From: an uncultured Phascolarctobacterium sp. | Lineage (GTDB): Bacteria > Bacillota > Negativicutes > Acidaminococcales > Acidaminococcaceae | Length of the DNA stretch: 64,000 bases | Direction of reading: 5' to 3' | Assembly: GCA_947630795.1 (NCBI GenBank) | Contig: CANRJC010000004.1 | Span: forward strand, 62,001 to 126,000 | In this document: piece after piece, positions 27,106 through 34,610 of the stretch | Layout: each line of letters begins with the position of its first letter | Position numbering within the stretch: the stretch's first letter is position 1 | Notes under the pieces: model-generated | What the model saw: only the letters and a program-made list of their open reading frames with translations | Told to the model about the DNA's origin: nothing | Database searches by the model: none | Program-made: the position numbers and the translations under genes

Positions 27106-28776
27106 ATGGACAAATTCGTTTCCGTCGACACTATTTGGGTCCTCATCGGCGCCTTTTTGGTCTTCTCCATGCAGCCCGGCTTCGCCATGGTGGAGACCGG
27201 CTTCACCAGAGCGAAGAACGCCGGCAACATCGTGATGAAAAATGTCATGGACATTTGCTTGGGGTCCATCGTCTTTTGGATCTTGGGCTTCGGCCTCATG
27301 TTCGGCGAAGACATCTGCGGTCTCATCGGCCGGCCGGACTTTTTCATCAGCGGTGATTACAGCGGCAGTTATCCTTCTTCCGCTTACATCATCTTCCAGA
27401 CCATGTTCTGCGCCACCAGCGCCACCATCGTCAGCGGCGCCATGGCCGAGCGTACCAACTTTTTGGTCTATTGCATTTATTCTATAGTGATCTCCGCTTT
27501 GATCTACCCCATCTCGGGCCATTGGATCTGGGGCGGCGGCTGGCTGGCCGAAATGGGCTTCCACGATTTTGCCGGCTCCACCGCCGTGCACATGGTGGGC
27601 GGCGTAGCCTCCCTCATAGGCGCTTGGATGATAGGCCCTCGTATCGGCAAGTACAATGAAGACGGCAGCGTCAACGCCATCCCCGGCCACAGCATCCCTC
27701 TGGGCGCTCTCGGCGTCTTCCTCCTCTGGTTCGGTTGGTTCGGCTTCAACGGCGCATCTACCGTTTGCGCTTCCGGCGATGCCGTGCTCACCAGCATGGG
27801 CGATATCTTCATCACCACTAACTTAGCAGCCTGTGCCGGTGCCACCGCCACCATGATCTACACCTGGGTACGCTACGGCAAGCCCGATGTGTCCATGACG
27901 CTGAACGGCGTCCTCGCCGGTCTGGTCGGCATCACCGCCGGCTGCGACCTGGTATCCCCCGCCTCTGCCGTCCTCATCGGTCTCATCTCCGGTGTGATGG
28001 TAGTGGTCGCCGTCGAATTCTTCGATCAAAAATTGAAGATAGACGATCCTGTGGGCGCCATTTCGGTACACGGCGTGTGCGGCGCCCTCGGCACTTTGCT
28101 CACCGGCCTTTTGGCCAAAGAGAACGGCCTCTTGACCACCGGTCAGAGCGAGCTCTTCTTAACTCAATGCGTGGGCGTGCTCACGGTGGCCGTTTATGTA
28201 GCCGTTGTGATGTTCGTCATCTTCAAAATTTTGGACAAGCTCTTCGGCCTCAGAGTGAACGAAACTGAAGAGGTGCGGGGCTTGGATATGGAAGAGCACG
28301 GCCTGGCCAGCTCCTACGCCGACTTCATCTCCACCGACAACCCTGCGGTCACTTCTTCTTATGTGGCTCCTGTGCCGACTGCGGCCGCTGCTCCTCTTCC
28401 TCCCGACGGCCACAAACTCACCAAAGTGGTCATCATCACTTCGCAAAATCGTTTCGAGCTTTTGAAAGAAGCCATGGACAGACTGGGCATCACCGGCATG
28501 ACCGTCACCAAAGTGCTGGGCTACGGCATCCAAAAGGGAGCCACCGAAATGTACCGCGGTGCCGAAGTTGCCGCTCGCTTGCTGCCCAAGGTGAAAGTTG
28601 AACTGGTAGTCTCCGCCATTCCCGTAGAGACCATCGTCAACGTGGCCAAGCAGGTGCTCTACACCGGCCGCTACGGCGACGGCAAGATCTTCATCTACAA
28701 CGTGGAAGACGTAGTGAAGATCCGCACCGGTGAAAACGGCTTCGATGCGCTGCAGGACAAACCCATCGACGGCTGA
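27106..28776 (+). CDS. Ammonium transporter fused to a PII signalling domain
   Basis: 556 residues from ATG 27106 (GAGGGG 8 bases upstream; a TTG at 27100 is too close). Residues 1-395 are an Amt/Rh channel with about 11 membrane helices: FSMQPGFAMVETGF, FVSGAMAERTNF-like phenylalanine-gate region, GGVASLIGAWMIGPR, and SVHGVCGALGTLLTG with a pore His. After a Pro/Ala linker, residues about 436-549 form a PII (GlnB/GlnK) domain: T-loop GYGIQKGATEMYRGAE (about 473-488), VELVVSA, and the ATP-binding GDGKIFIYNVED.. IRTGENG. The free PII normally plugs the channel; here it is tethered. The position of the uridylylated Tyr51 of E. coli PII is Val. It lies downstream of glnN behind a conditional terminator. 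Confidence 0.93.
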   Translation: MDKFVSVDTIWVLIGAFLVFSMQPGFAMVETGFTRAKNAGNIVMKNVMDICLGSIVFWILGFGLMFGEDICGLIGRPDFFISGDYSGSYPSSAYIIFQTMFCATSATIVSGAMAERTNFLVYCIYSIVISALIYPISGHWIWGGGWLAEMGFHDFAGSTAVHMVGGVASLIGAWMIGPRIGKYNEDGSVNAIPGHSIPLGALGVFLLWFGWFGFNGASTVCASGDAVLTSMGDIFITTNLAACAGATATMIYTWVRYGKPDVSMTLNGVLAGLVGITAGCDLVSPASAVLIGLISGVMVVVAVEFFDQKLKIDDPVGAISVHGVCGALGTLLTGLLAKENGLLTTGQSELFLTQCVGVLTVAVYVAVVMFVIFKILDKLFGLRVNETEEVRGLDMEEHGLASSYADFISTDNPAVTSSYVAPVPTAAAAPLPPDGHKLTKVVIITSQNRFELLKEAMDRLGITGMTVTKVLGYGIQKGATEMYRGAEVAARLLPKVKVELVVSAIPVETIVNVAKQVLYTGRYGDGKIFIYNVEDVVKIRTGENGFDALQDKPIDG

Positions 28777-28816
28777 CATTTTCACAGTTTGCTTCTCCCT
28801 ATTTACTCCCTATAAA

Positions 28817-28864
28817 GCAAAGCCTCTGTGCCAGCGTTTCGCTGCCGGAGGCTTTGCCGTTTTT
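28817..28864 (+). terminator. Terminator after amt-PII
   Basis: GCAAAGCCTC (28817-28826) pairs with GAGGCTTTGC (28848-28857), inner arms CCAGC/GCTG, followed by GTTTT. Confidence 0.85.
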
Positions 28865-28920
28865 AGAAGAGTTTTTCTTTTTCATCATATAAGTCAGAGC
28901 GGATACTCTTCACTTTTTTG

Positions 28921-29164
28921 CTTTGAGCGACAAGCTAGCTGTTTTTCTTTTTTCGTTATAGGCGACTTACTCGTAGCTTTTTCCTTTTTACTTTAAGCAG
29001 TGAGCTCGTAGCTTTTTCTTTTTCACTTTAAGCTATGGACTCATAGCTTTTCTTTTTTCATTGTAGGCGATGAGTTCGGAGTTTTTTCTTTATCGTTATA
29101 GGCTACGGACTCGTAGTTTTTTATTTTTCGCTATTAGCGACGGGCTCGTGGCTTTTCACTTTTA
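28921..29164 (+). repeat. Tandem array of seven degenerate ~35-bp hairpin/T-tract units
   Basis: Units start near 28921, 28955, 28991, 29026, 29061, 29095 and 29130. The shared pattern is a short inverted repeat around a 4-base loop followed by TTTTTCTTTTTTC. Unit 4 is a perfect hairpin AAGCTATG-GACT-CATAGCTT; unit 6 has CTACG-GACT-CGTAG; unit 7 AGCgACG-GGCT-CGTgGCT; the others are more worn. The array ends at the -35 box of the next gene. No coding frame fits. The 460-base gap 28777-29236 is otherwise only the amt terminator and this promoter. Confidence 0.7.
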
Positions 29165-29193
29165 TTGTAAGAAGCGGAGGCGAATGTTATAAT
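29165..29193 (+). promoter_or_regulatory. Promoter of the beta-hydroxyacid dehydrogenase gene
   Basis: TTGTAA (29165-29170), 17 bases, TATAAT (29188-29193), with TGT before the -10 box. Confidence 0.6.
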
Positions 29194-29236
29194 GAAAACA
29201 GTCGCAAGAAATTTTTTCAGCGAAGGAGGAAAGACC

Positions 29237-30100
29237 ATGCATAAGATCGCTTTTATCGGCCTCGGCATCATGGGCAAGGCCATGGCCCGCAATCTCATGA
29301 GAGCCGGTTTCGAATTACACATTTGGGCCCGCCATAAAGAAAAAGTCGAAGACATCATCGCCGAAGGAGCCTGCTTCCATCCCGACATAGCTCGAGCCGT
29401 GGCCTCGTGCGAGGCCGTCATCACCATCGTCGGCTTCCCCGCCGATGTGGAAGAAGTATATCTCGCTCCCGGCAACATCATGGACAGCGCAGCCCCCGGC
29501 GCTTATTTGATCGATATGACCACCTCCAGCCCCGCGTTGGCCGTTAAATTACATCAGCTGGGCAGCGCCAAAGGCTATAAAGTGCTGGATGCTCCCGTCA
29601 CCGGCGGCGATACCGGCGCCAGAGCCGGCACGCTTTCCATTTTGGTGGGAGGCGACAAGGCCGACTGCGAAGCCTGTCGGCCTCTTTTTGCGGCGATGGG
29701 CAGCAAAATAACTCATCAAGGCGGCCCCGGGGCAGGGCAGCACGCCAAGCTGGCCAATCAGATAGTCATCGCCGGCACTCTCTCCGGCGTCTGCGAAGGC
29801 CTCGCTTATGCAAAAGCTCAAGGGTTGGACACCGAAGCGTGGTTGGACAGCGTCGCCGACGGCGCCGCCGGCAGCGCGCAAATGAAAAACTTCGGCCCGA
29901 AAATTTTGGCCGGCGATCTGCGCCCCGGCTTTTTCATGAAACACTTCATCAAAGACATGGACCTTGCTCGGCAAGAGGCACAGGCCGCGGGGCTGAAGCT
30001 GGATGTGTTGGAAAAAGTTCTGGCCGCTTACAAAGAACTGGCAGCTCAAGGTCTCGGCGAAGCGGGGACCCAAGCTTTGATCAAACATTACGAAAAATAA
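29237..30100 (+). CDS. 2-hydroxy-3-oxopropionate reductase-like beta-hydroxyacid dehydrogenase
   Basis: 287 residues from ATG 29237, 6 bases after AAGGAGGA; an in-frame upstream start at 29192 lies in the -10 box. N-terminal NAD(P) motif IAFIGLGIMGKAMARNL; DAPVTGGDTGARAGTLSILVGG (substrate-binding, about 119-140); and GPGAGQHAKLANQ with the catalytic Lys (about 165-177). The family includes tartronate semialdehyde reductase (GarR) and 3-hydroxyisobutyrate dehydrogenase. The exact substrate is not determined. It is a single-gene unit with promoter and terminator. Confidence 0.88.
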   Translation: MHKIAFIGLGIMGKAMARNLMRAGFELHIWARHKEKVEDIIAEGACFHPDIARAVASCEAVITIVGFPADVEEVYLAPGNIMDSAAPGAYLIDMTTSSPALAVKLHQLGSAKGYKVLDAPVTGGDTGARAGTLSILVGGDKADCEACRPLFAAMGSKITHQGGPGAGQHAKLANQIVIAGTLSGVCEGLAYAKAQGLDTEAWLDSVADGAAGSAQMKNFGPKILAGDLRPGFFMKHFIKDMDLARQEAQAAGLKLDVLEKVLAAYKELAAQGLGEAGTQALIKHYEK

Positions 30101-30124
30101 AAATTTTTCGCCGCCCATGCACAG

Positions 30125-30154
30125 GGCCGCAGTCCCTCGACTGCGGCCTTTTTT
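30125..30154 (+). terminator. Terminator after the beta-hydroxyacid dehydrogenase gene
   Basis: GGCCGCAGT (30125-30133) pairs with ACTGCGGCC (30140-30148) over CCCTCG, followed by six T. Confidence 0.88.
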
Positions 30155-30248
30155 GTTTTTCTTTCGCTTTCGTGCGCGTTGCTTTGTAGATTTTTGCCTT
30201 TTATCGAACGATATTCGCTTTATTGCGAACAAATTTTATAATTTTTTG

Positions 30249-30277
30249 TTGACAAAGAAAAATATGCGTAGTATTAT
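30249..30277 (+). promoter_or_regulatory. Promoter of the LysM protein gene
   Basis: TTGACA (30249-30254), 17 bases, TATTAT (30272-30277). It is flanked by CGAA-N5-TTCG at 30205-30217 and CGAA-N7-TTCG at 30295-30309, which resemble but do not match the CGAAC-N4-GTTCG LexA box spacing. Confidence 0.65.
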
Positions 30278-30325
30278 TAGTTTACGGCAAAAAGCGAAAA
30301 GTTTGTTCGAAAAGCGGTGAAAGTG

Positions 30326-30610
30326 ATGCGGAAATCAATTATTGCCATATTCTCTGCTCTGTTTTTATATAATGTTTACACTCTCTTCCTCGCTCCCGGC
30401 CCGGTCTATCAAGATCATCAGGTCATCGTGGCCACCGGCGACAGCCTCTGGGGCATAGCCGCTCGTTACGCCGCGCCGGGTGAAGATGTGCGGGAAGTGG
30501 TCTTTCGCATCGCCAAGGCCAGCAAGCTGCGCGACAAAACTCTGCGCCCCGGTCAAGTGCTGCAGGTGCCTCTGCCGGTAACTGCCGATCTGCAGCTCGC
30601 CGCCAAATAA
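30326..30610 (+). CDS. Small membrane-anchored LysM protein (YneA-like layout)
   Basis: 94 residues (97 if the GTG at 30317 is used). One N-terminal membrane segment (IIAIFSALFLYNVYTLFLAP) is followed by a LysM domain: VATGDSLWGIAARYA and RPGQVLQVPLP. This layout, an N-terminal anchor plus one LysM, is that of YneA, the SOS-induced division inhibitor of Bacillus. LysM binds peptidoglycan. It has a near-consensus promoter with CGAA/TTCG half-sites and a strong terminator, so it is transcribed alone. The YneA role is inferred from layout only. Confidence 0.75.
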   Translation: MRKSIIAIFSALFLYNVYTLFLAPGPVYQDHQVIVATGDSLWGIAARYAAPGEDVREVVFRIAKASKLRDKTLRPGQVLQVPLPVTADLQLAAK

Positions 30611-30647
30611 ATCTTGCGTGTGCGGCAACTCTTCGGCAAGATTTTTT
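30610..30647 (+). terminator. Terminator after the LysM protein gene
   Basis: AATCTTGC (30610-30617) pairs with GCAAGATT (30636-30643), followed by a T run; the arm begins at the stop codon. Confidence 0.82.
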
Positions 30648-30700
30648 CTCTCGCCGTCGAATCCATCCTGTGATGATCCGACAGAGAGGAGTAGTTCGAC

Positions 30701-31132
30701 ATGCAGGGTAAAAAATACATCGTTGCGGCTTTGATGGCCGGCTTTATTTTGGGGAACGGTCTGGCTCCCGTGCAGGCAGCCGGTCTCTTAGGCAAGATCA
30801 TTACCGGCGGCGCCGTGGGGGCCATCGTCAAATATTCCGCTCCCACCATCAACTCCGCCATCAACACCGTGTTGGTCCAAAATAAAATGGCCAGCACTTA
30901 TGCGACCAAAGTGGTGCCCATCATCAGCATCGGCGACGGCAGCAGAGCCGGCGCCGCACAGGTCTCAGGCCCTCAGGAGCAGATCGATAAATGCCAGGCG
31001 GCGCTGCAGATCCAGCAGACTGTTTTAGGCGTGCGCATGACTGCTCTGCTCCCCATCGATAAGATCGCCGTAAAAGATATCGAACGAGTGCAGGGAGTGG
31101 GCGTTTCCGCCCAGATCGACATAAATCTTTGA
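30701..31132 (+). CDS. Exported protein of unknown function
   Basis: 143 residues; GAGAGGAG lies upstream of the ATG. The N-terminus is a signal peptide with a likely cut after APVQA (about residue 26). The mature part starts with a Gly-rich hydrophobic stretch (GLLGKIITGGAVGAIVKY), then a mixed alpha/beta segment with VVPIISIGDGSRAGAAQVSGP and a C-terminal VGVSAQIDINL. Two Cys are absent; only one Cys (KCQAA) is seen. I recognise no family. The Gly-rich beginning could be membrane-associated. It stands alone between terminators. Confidence 0.6.
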   Translation: MQGKKYIVAALMAGFILGNGLAPVQAAGLLGKIITGGAVGAIVKYSAPTINSAINTVLVQNKMASTYATKVVPIISIGDGSRAGAAQVSGPQEQIDKCQAALQIQQTVLGVRMTALLPIDKIAVKDIERVQGVGVSAQIDINL

Positions 31133-31186
31133 GTTTAGCCTTTTTGGCTTCGACTTTCGAAAAAATTTTAATGTAGCCATCCACCT

Positions 31187-31246
31187 CCCCGCTGCCTGCG
31201 GCAGGCTCGATGCTCTTATCGACTGCCAGGGCGGCGGGGCTTTTTA
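31187..31246 (+). terminator. Terminator after the unknown exported protein gene
   Basis: CCCCGCTGCC (31187-31196) pairs with GGCGGCGGGG (31230-31239, one G-T pair), with an inner stem TCGAT/ATCGA, followed by a T run. Confidence 0.8.
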
Positions 31247-31339
31247 TTTTTTCGCAAGAATCTTTTCTCTCGTTGCGGCAAAAATAAAAGCCGCGAAAAA
31301 CTCTTCGAAACTTTTTCTCTGCGGTCCTTCGGGCCGTGT

Positions 31340-31345
31340 TATAAT
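31340..31345 (+). promoter_or_regulatory. Extended -10 box of tmcAL
   Basis: TGTTATAAT with TATAAT at 31340-31345, about 30 bases before the start codon; no clear -35 box. Confidence 0.45.
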
Positions 31346-31376
31346 GAAAACGATCACGACTTTCGAGGAAATGTTT

Positions 31377-32564
31377 ATGCTCTCAGCCTGCGGCATCATC
31401 GCCGAATACAATCCCTTCCACAACGGCCATCTCTGGCAACTGCAGCAAGTAAAAAAGCTCACCGGCCTGCCCGTGATGATAGCAATGAGCGGCCACTTCA
31501 CCCAGCGGGGCGAGGCCGCTTGTTTGGACAAATGGACCAGAGCAAAGGCGGCTGTAGCCGCCGGGGCCGACTTGGTGTTGGAACTGCCCCTGCCCTGTGT
31601 TTTGAGCAGCGGAGAATTTTTTGCCGCCGCCGGTGTAGAGCTTTTGGCGAGCAGCGGCTGTCTCACGGCCTTGGCCTGCGGTGTCGAAGGAGCTTCTTTC
31701 GACTTTCCGACCTTGGCTCGCCTCAGCCTCACTCCCGCCTATGCTGCCTCCCTTAGACAAGGGCTCGCTGAAGGTCTGGGCTACGCCGCTGCCTGCAGTC
31801 GTGCTTTTGCCTCACATTTGCCGAAAAATATTCCTCCTTTAAAAAAAGCCAACGATATTTTGGCCTTAGAATATACAAAGGCCCTCTTGCCTTTAGGGAT
31901 CACGCCTATTTATCTGCCCCGTCAAGAGGCTGCGCATGAAGCAAACGAGATCGCTCCCGGCGCCTATTTCGCCTCCGGTCGAGCTCTGCGAGCTGCGTGG
32001 GGGAAAAATGAGTGGCAGAAAGTAGCGAGCTGCGTTCCTCGCTCGATCTTAAAAATAATGCAGGAGAGGACGCTCCCCCGTGCCGATCTTTTCTGGCATT
32101 TGGCGGCTTATCGTTTGCGAACTTTGTCGGCAAGAGAGATAGCAGCAGTTTCTGCCTGCAGCGAAGGCTTAGAAGAGAGGCTGAAAGCAGCGGCCGCTTC
32201 CGGCGATCTTGACAGTGCTCTCAAATTTCTCTCTTCTAAACGCTACAGCACCTCTCGTCTGCGCCGCCTGCTCTGTCAAATCATCTTAGCTCAAAGAGCA
32301 GAGCTCTATAAAAAACCTCGGCCCGCTTATCTTCGTGTGCTGGCCTTCAACGATGTGGGACGAAGCTTGTTGAAAGTTATGAAAAAGAGGGCAGCTCTTC
32401 CCATCATCAGCAAGACGAGCCCCTCTGTCTTAAAAAGGCTGGGCCCGACGGTAGAAGAAAGATTTTTTGCCGAGGCAGCTGCGACCGATCTTTACGGCCT
32501 TCTCTTCTCTCCCTCTTTGCCTACGGGTCTGGAACATACTACCTCTCCCTGTTATCTGCCTTGA
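31377..32564 (+). CDS. tmcAL: tRNA(Met) cytidine acetate ligase (YlbM family)
   Basis: 395 residues from ATG 31377, 7 bases after GAGGA; an ATG at 31371 is also in frame. The nucleotidyltransferase signature IIAEYNPFHNGHLWQL (HxGH at about residues 16-19) is intact, with MSGHFTQRGEAACLDKWTRA following. In Bacillus this enzyme activates acetate with ATP and acetylates the wobble C34 of elongator tRNA-Met to ac4C. It is monocistronic, and the IS relic lies just downstream. Confidence 0.9.
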   Translation: MLSACGIIAEYNPFHNGHLWQLQQVKKLTGLPVMIAMSGHFTQRGEAACLDKWTRAKAAVAAGADLVLELPLPCVLSSGEFFAAAGVELLASSGCLTALACGVEGASFDFPTLARLSLTPAYAASLRQGLAEGLGYAAACSRAFASHLPKNIPPLKKANDILALEYTKALLPLGITPIYLPRQEAAHEANEIAPGAYFASGRALRAAWGKNEWQKVASCVPRSILKIMQERTLPRADLFWHLAAYRLRTLSAREIAAVSACSEGLEERLKAAAASGDLDSALKFLSSKRYSTSRLRRLLCQIILAQRAELYKKPRPAYLRVLAFNDVGRSLLKVMKKRAALPIISKTSPSVLKRLGPTVEERFFAEAAATDLYGLLFSPSLPTGLEHTTSPCYLP

Positions 32565-32689
32565 GCTTTTGTTCTTAGCCTTAACGATGGAGCGAGAAGA
32601 GCTTCGTTCGATCTTAAATTTTTTTCTCAAGAGATCTTGAAGAAGATCTTTCGCGAAGACAAAAAATATCCTCCAGCGTATGAACTGTA

Positions 32690-33475
32690 TCCCATTTAAT
32701 AGATACAAAAATAAACCACCAATCGGAGAATACCGCTATATTATGCGGCCTTACTCCAGACAACATATGAGGTGAGACCATTTTTAATTTGATTCTCTCG
32801 TAGTTAAAGAAATGGATATACCTCGCAGTCAGTTGTTCAAGCATGATCAGTTCAACTATCTTTACTCGGTTCAGACACTCGCATTTGAATATTTCAAAGA
32901 AATTTTCTTTCGTAGCGTTTGTCGAATGGACAGTCAGGGTTGGACATAGATGTACAAAAATTGTATATTCTGCTTTGGTCATGATACTCCTGGGATGTAT
33001 ACTGACCACCTTGATCGCTGTGGAGTGCGAGTATCTCATCGACTTTTTCTTTGTTCATATCGACTTTGACTGTGTCCATAACAAATAAGATATCATATTA
33101 TTGCCTATACGATAAGCCAGAACCGCTTTCCCGCACAGATTTATCACAACACACATATATAGCCATATATAACACACCCTTAGCAGTAGGGACATAGGTG
33201 ATATCTGTTACACAGAATTTATTAGTTACAAACTGGTCAAATGCCCTCTTCAGAAGGTTCGGATATTTGTGTACGGCATTTTCGGAGTGCGTATATGACC
33301 TTCCGCACTCCGGCCAAAAGATCGCATTTGCGCATTATACGCAACACTGCCTTCAGATTAACATTCTTTCAGTTTTTTCTCATGAGCACTCTGCGGCATC
33401 TATAGGTCTGTTTAGTTTTCTTCTGGCACTGTTTGTAGTGTTATTTTCTTGTTTGGTCACATCGACTACCTCCTA
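32690..33475 (-). pseudogene. Decayed IS3-family transposase (OrfB, IS150-like)
   Basis: Minus-strand fragments in shifting frames carry the IS3 OrfB (DDE integrase) pattern: NLKAVLRIMRKCDLLAGVRK; then TDITYVPTAKGVLYMAIYV-like text with frame breaks near 33120-33230; then LHSDQGGQYTSQEYHDQ with the second catalytic Asp; SMSNPDCPFD; then after another frame break ECLNRVKIVE and YIHFFNYERIKLK. AGGAGG with GTG starts the frame near 33465. Stops and frameshifts show it is inactive. The region is much richer in AT than its surroundings, consistent with foreign origin. Terminal inverted repeats could not be identified. Confidence 0.8.
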
Positions 33476-33556
33476 ATATGCTTTATTGTAGTATACTGGC
33501 AGACTTGCAAACAGTTTATCACGTTAGGATTATTTTTCACCGCTTAAACTCTTTGT

Positions 33557-33579
33557 AACCACGCCACTATGGCGTGGTT
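33557..33579. terminator. Hairpin terminator downstream of ssrA (distal)
   Basis: AACCACGCCA and TGGCGTGGTT pair over a 3-base loop, with TTTTCTT on the plus strand. Confidence 0.55.
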
Positions 33580-33592
33580 TTCTTATACAGCA

Positions 33593-33620
33593 AAAAAGAC
33601 CGGCAGACGCCGGTCTTTTT
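33593..33620. terminator. Bidirectional terminator downstream of ssrA
   Basis: AAAAAGACCGG (33593-33603) pairs with CCGGTCTTTTT (33610-33620); T runs on both strands. Confidence 0.75.
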
Positions 33621-33653
33621 GTTTTAGACGCTCGCCGGAACGGACAGCATAGC

Positions 33654-33681
33654 AAAGGGTCGGCCTTGCGGCCGACCCTTT
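33654..33681. terminator. Hairpin nearest the ssrA 3' end
   Basis: AAAGGGTCGGCC (33654-33665) pairs with GGCCGACCCTTT (33670-33681) over TTGC. The T run is better on the plus strand; on the minus strand it may still help end ssrA. Confidence 0.6.
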
Positions 33682-33710
33682 TTTCTAAACTCTCTGCGAG
33701 CTTTTATTTT

Positions 33711-34059
33711 TGGTGGAGATGAGGGGAGTCGAACCCCTGTCCGAAAACATTGCCATACAACTTTCTCCGAGCGCAGACGTCATATTTTGTTTCGCCACCC
33801 TCCTGCCTGACGACGGGCCGAAGGATCGGCTATCTCGATAGATTTCCCTTCAGCCTCCGAGAATCGGCTGAAGGTGAGCCTGTGTAGTGACTGCCTCGCC
33901 CTACCCGCAGGCAAAGCGGAGCGGACAGTTAGCAGTTAAGCTGCTAAAGCGTAGTCTTCTTTTGCGTTTATATTTAAACGTTCCGCCTTTTAACGTGGCT
34001 GCGGGTCCACGGCTCGCTTATCGTACGACACCTATCCCCGTCGAAACCAGTACATCCCC
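33711..34059 (-). ncRNA. ssrA: Transfer-messenger RNA
   Basis: 349 bases. The 5' GGGGATG pairs with the 3' CATCTCC before encoded ACCA (7-bp acceptor stem, one G-T). The 3' end holds the T arm GGGGTTCGACTCCCC. The tag frame reads Ala-Lys-Glu-Asp-Tyr-Ala-Leu-Ala-Ala-stop (around 33930-33959), ending in the ALAA degron. Several pseudoknot-like inverted repeats follow. tmRNA rescues stalled ribosomes and tags the nascent chain for proteolysis, together with SmpB, encoded 84 bases upstream; RNase R of the same cluster degrades the non-stop mRNA. Confidence 0.95.
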
Positions 34060-34087
34060 GGACATAAGTGTCATCGACACCACCGTC

Positions 34088-34116
34088 ATTGTAGCACAGT
34101 CAAAGAAAAAGGGCAA
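34088..34116 (-). promoter_or_regulatory. Promoter of ssrA
   Basis: On the minus strand TTGCCC (34111-34116), 17 bases, TACAAT (34088-34093), with TGC before the -10 box. Start of transcription about 20 bases before the mature tmRNA 5' end. Confidence 0.6.
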
Positions 34117-34142
34117 GGATATCTTCACCCCTCGCTCTTTTC

Positions 34143-34610
34143 TCAAAAGTTTTTCTCTTTCATGGCCCGCTCCATCTCCCGCCTGGCATCTCTCTTGGCC
34201 AAGTCCTGCCGTTTATCGTAAAGTTTTTTGCCAGTGGCCAAGGCCAGCTCCACCTTCACCAAGCCCCCCTTGAAATACAGTTTCAAAGGGACCAGAGCGA
34301 AGCCTTTCTCTTTCACCTTTCCCAACAGGCGGCGGATCTCTCCCTTGTGCAGCAGCAAACGACGGGTGCGCAAAGGGTCATGATTGAAAATATTGCCGTG
34401 CTCGTAAGGGCTGATGTGGAGCTGATAAAGCAGCACTTCCTCGCCCTTGCTCACCTGAGCGTAGCTGTCTTTTAAATTGGCTCTGCCAGCGCGCAGGCTC
34501 TTCACCTCCGTGCCGGTCAAAGCTATACCGGCCTCATAGGTCTCATGGATGCTGTAATCGTGCCGGGCTTTGCGGTTTTCTGCGATGATCTTTATCCTCT
34601 GTTCTGCCAT
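34143..34610 (-). CDS. smpB: SsrA-binding protein
   Basis: 155 residues. [32 protein letters not shown] and NLKDSYAQV at the N-terminal half form the OB-fold core that binds the tRNA-like part of tmRNA; the C-terminal basic tail ([23 protein letters not shown]) occupies the empty mRNA channel. SmpB is needed for all tmRNA functions. Its ATG overlaps the rnr stop (ATGA), and ssrA follows, so the ribosome-rescue parts are made together. Confidence 0.97.
   Translation of the reverse strand: MAEQRIKIIAENRKARHDYSIHETYEAGIALTGTEVKSLRAGRANLKDSYAQVSKGEEVLLYQLHISPYEHGNIFNHDPLRTRRLLLHKGEIRRLLGKVKEKGFALVPLKLYFKGGLVKVELALATGKKLYDKRQDLAKRDARREMERAMKEKNF

Noticed and set aside
28864-29165. CRISPR array
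   Set aside because: The ~35-bp units are contiguous and diverged, with no unique spacers between conserved repeats and no cas genes nearby.
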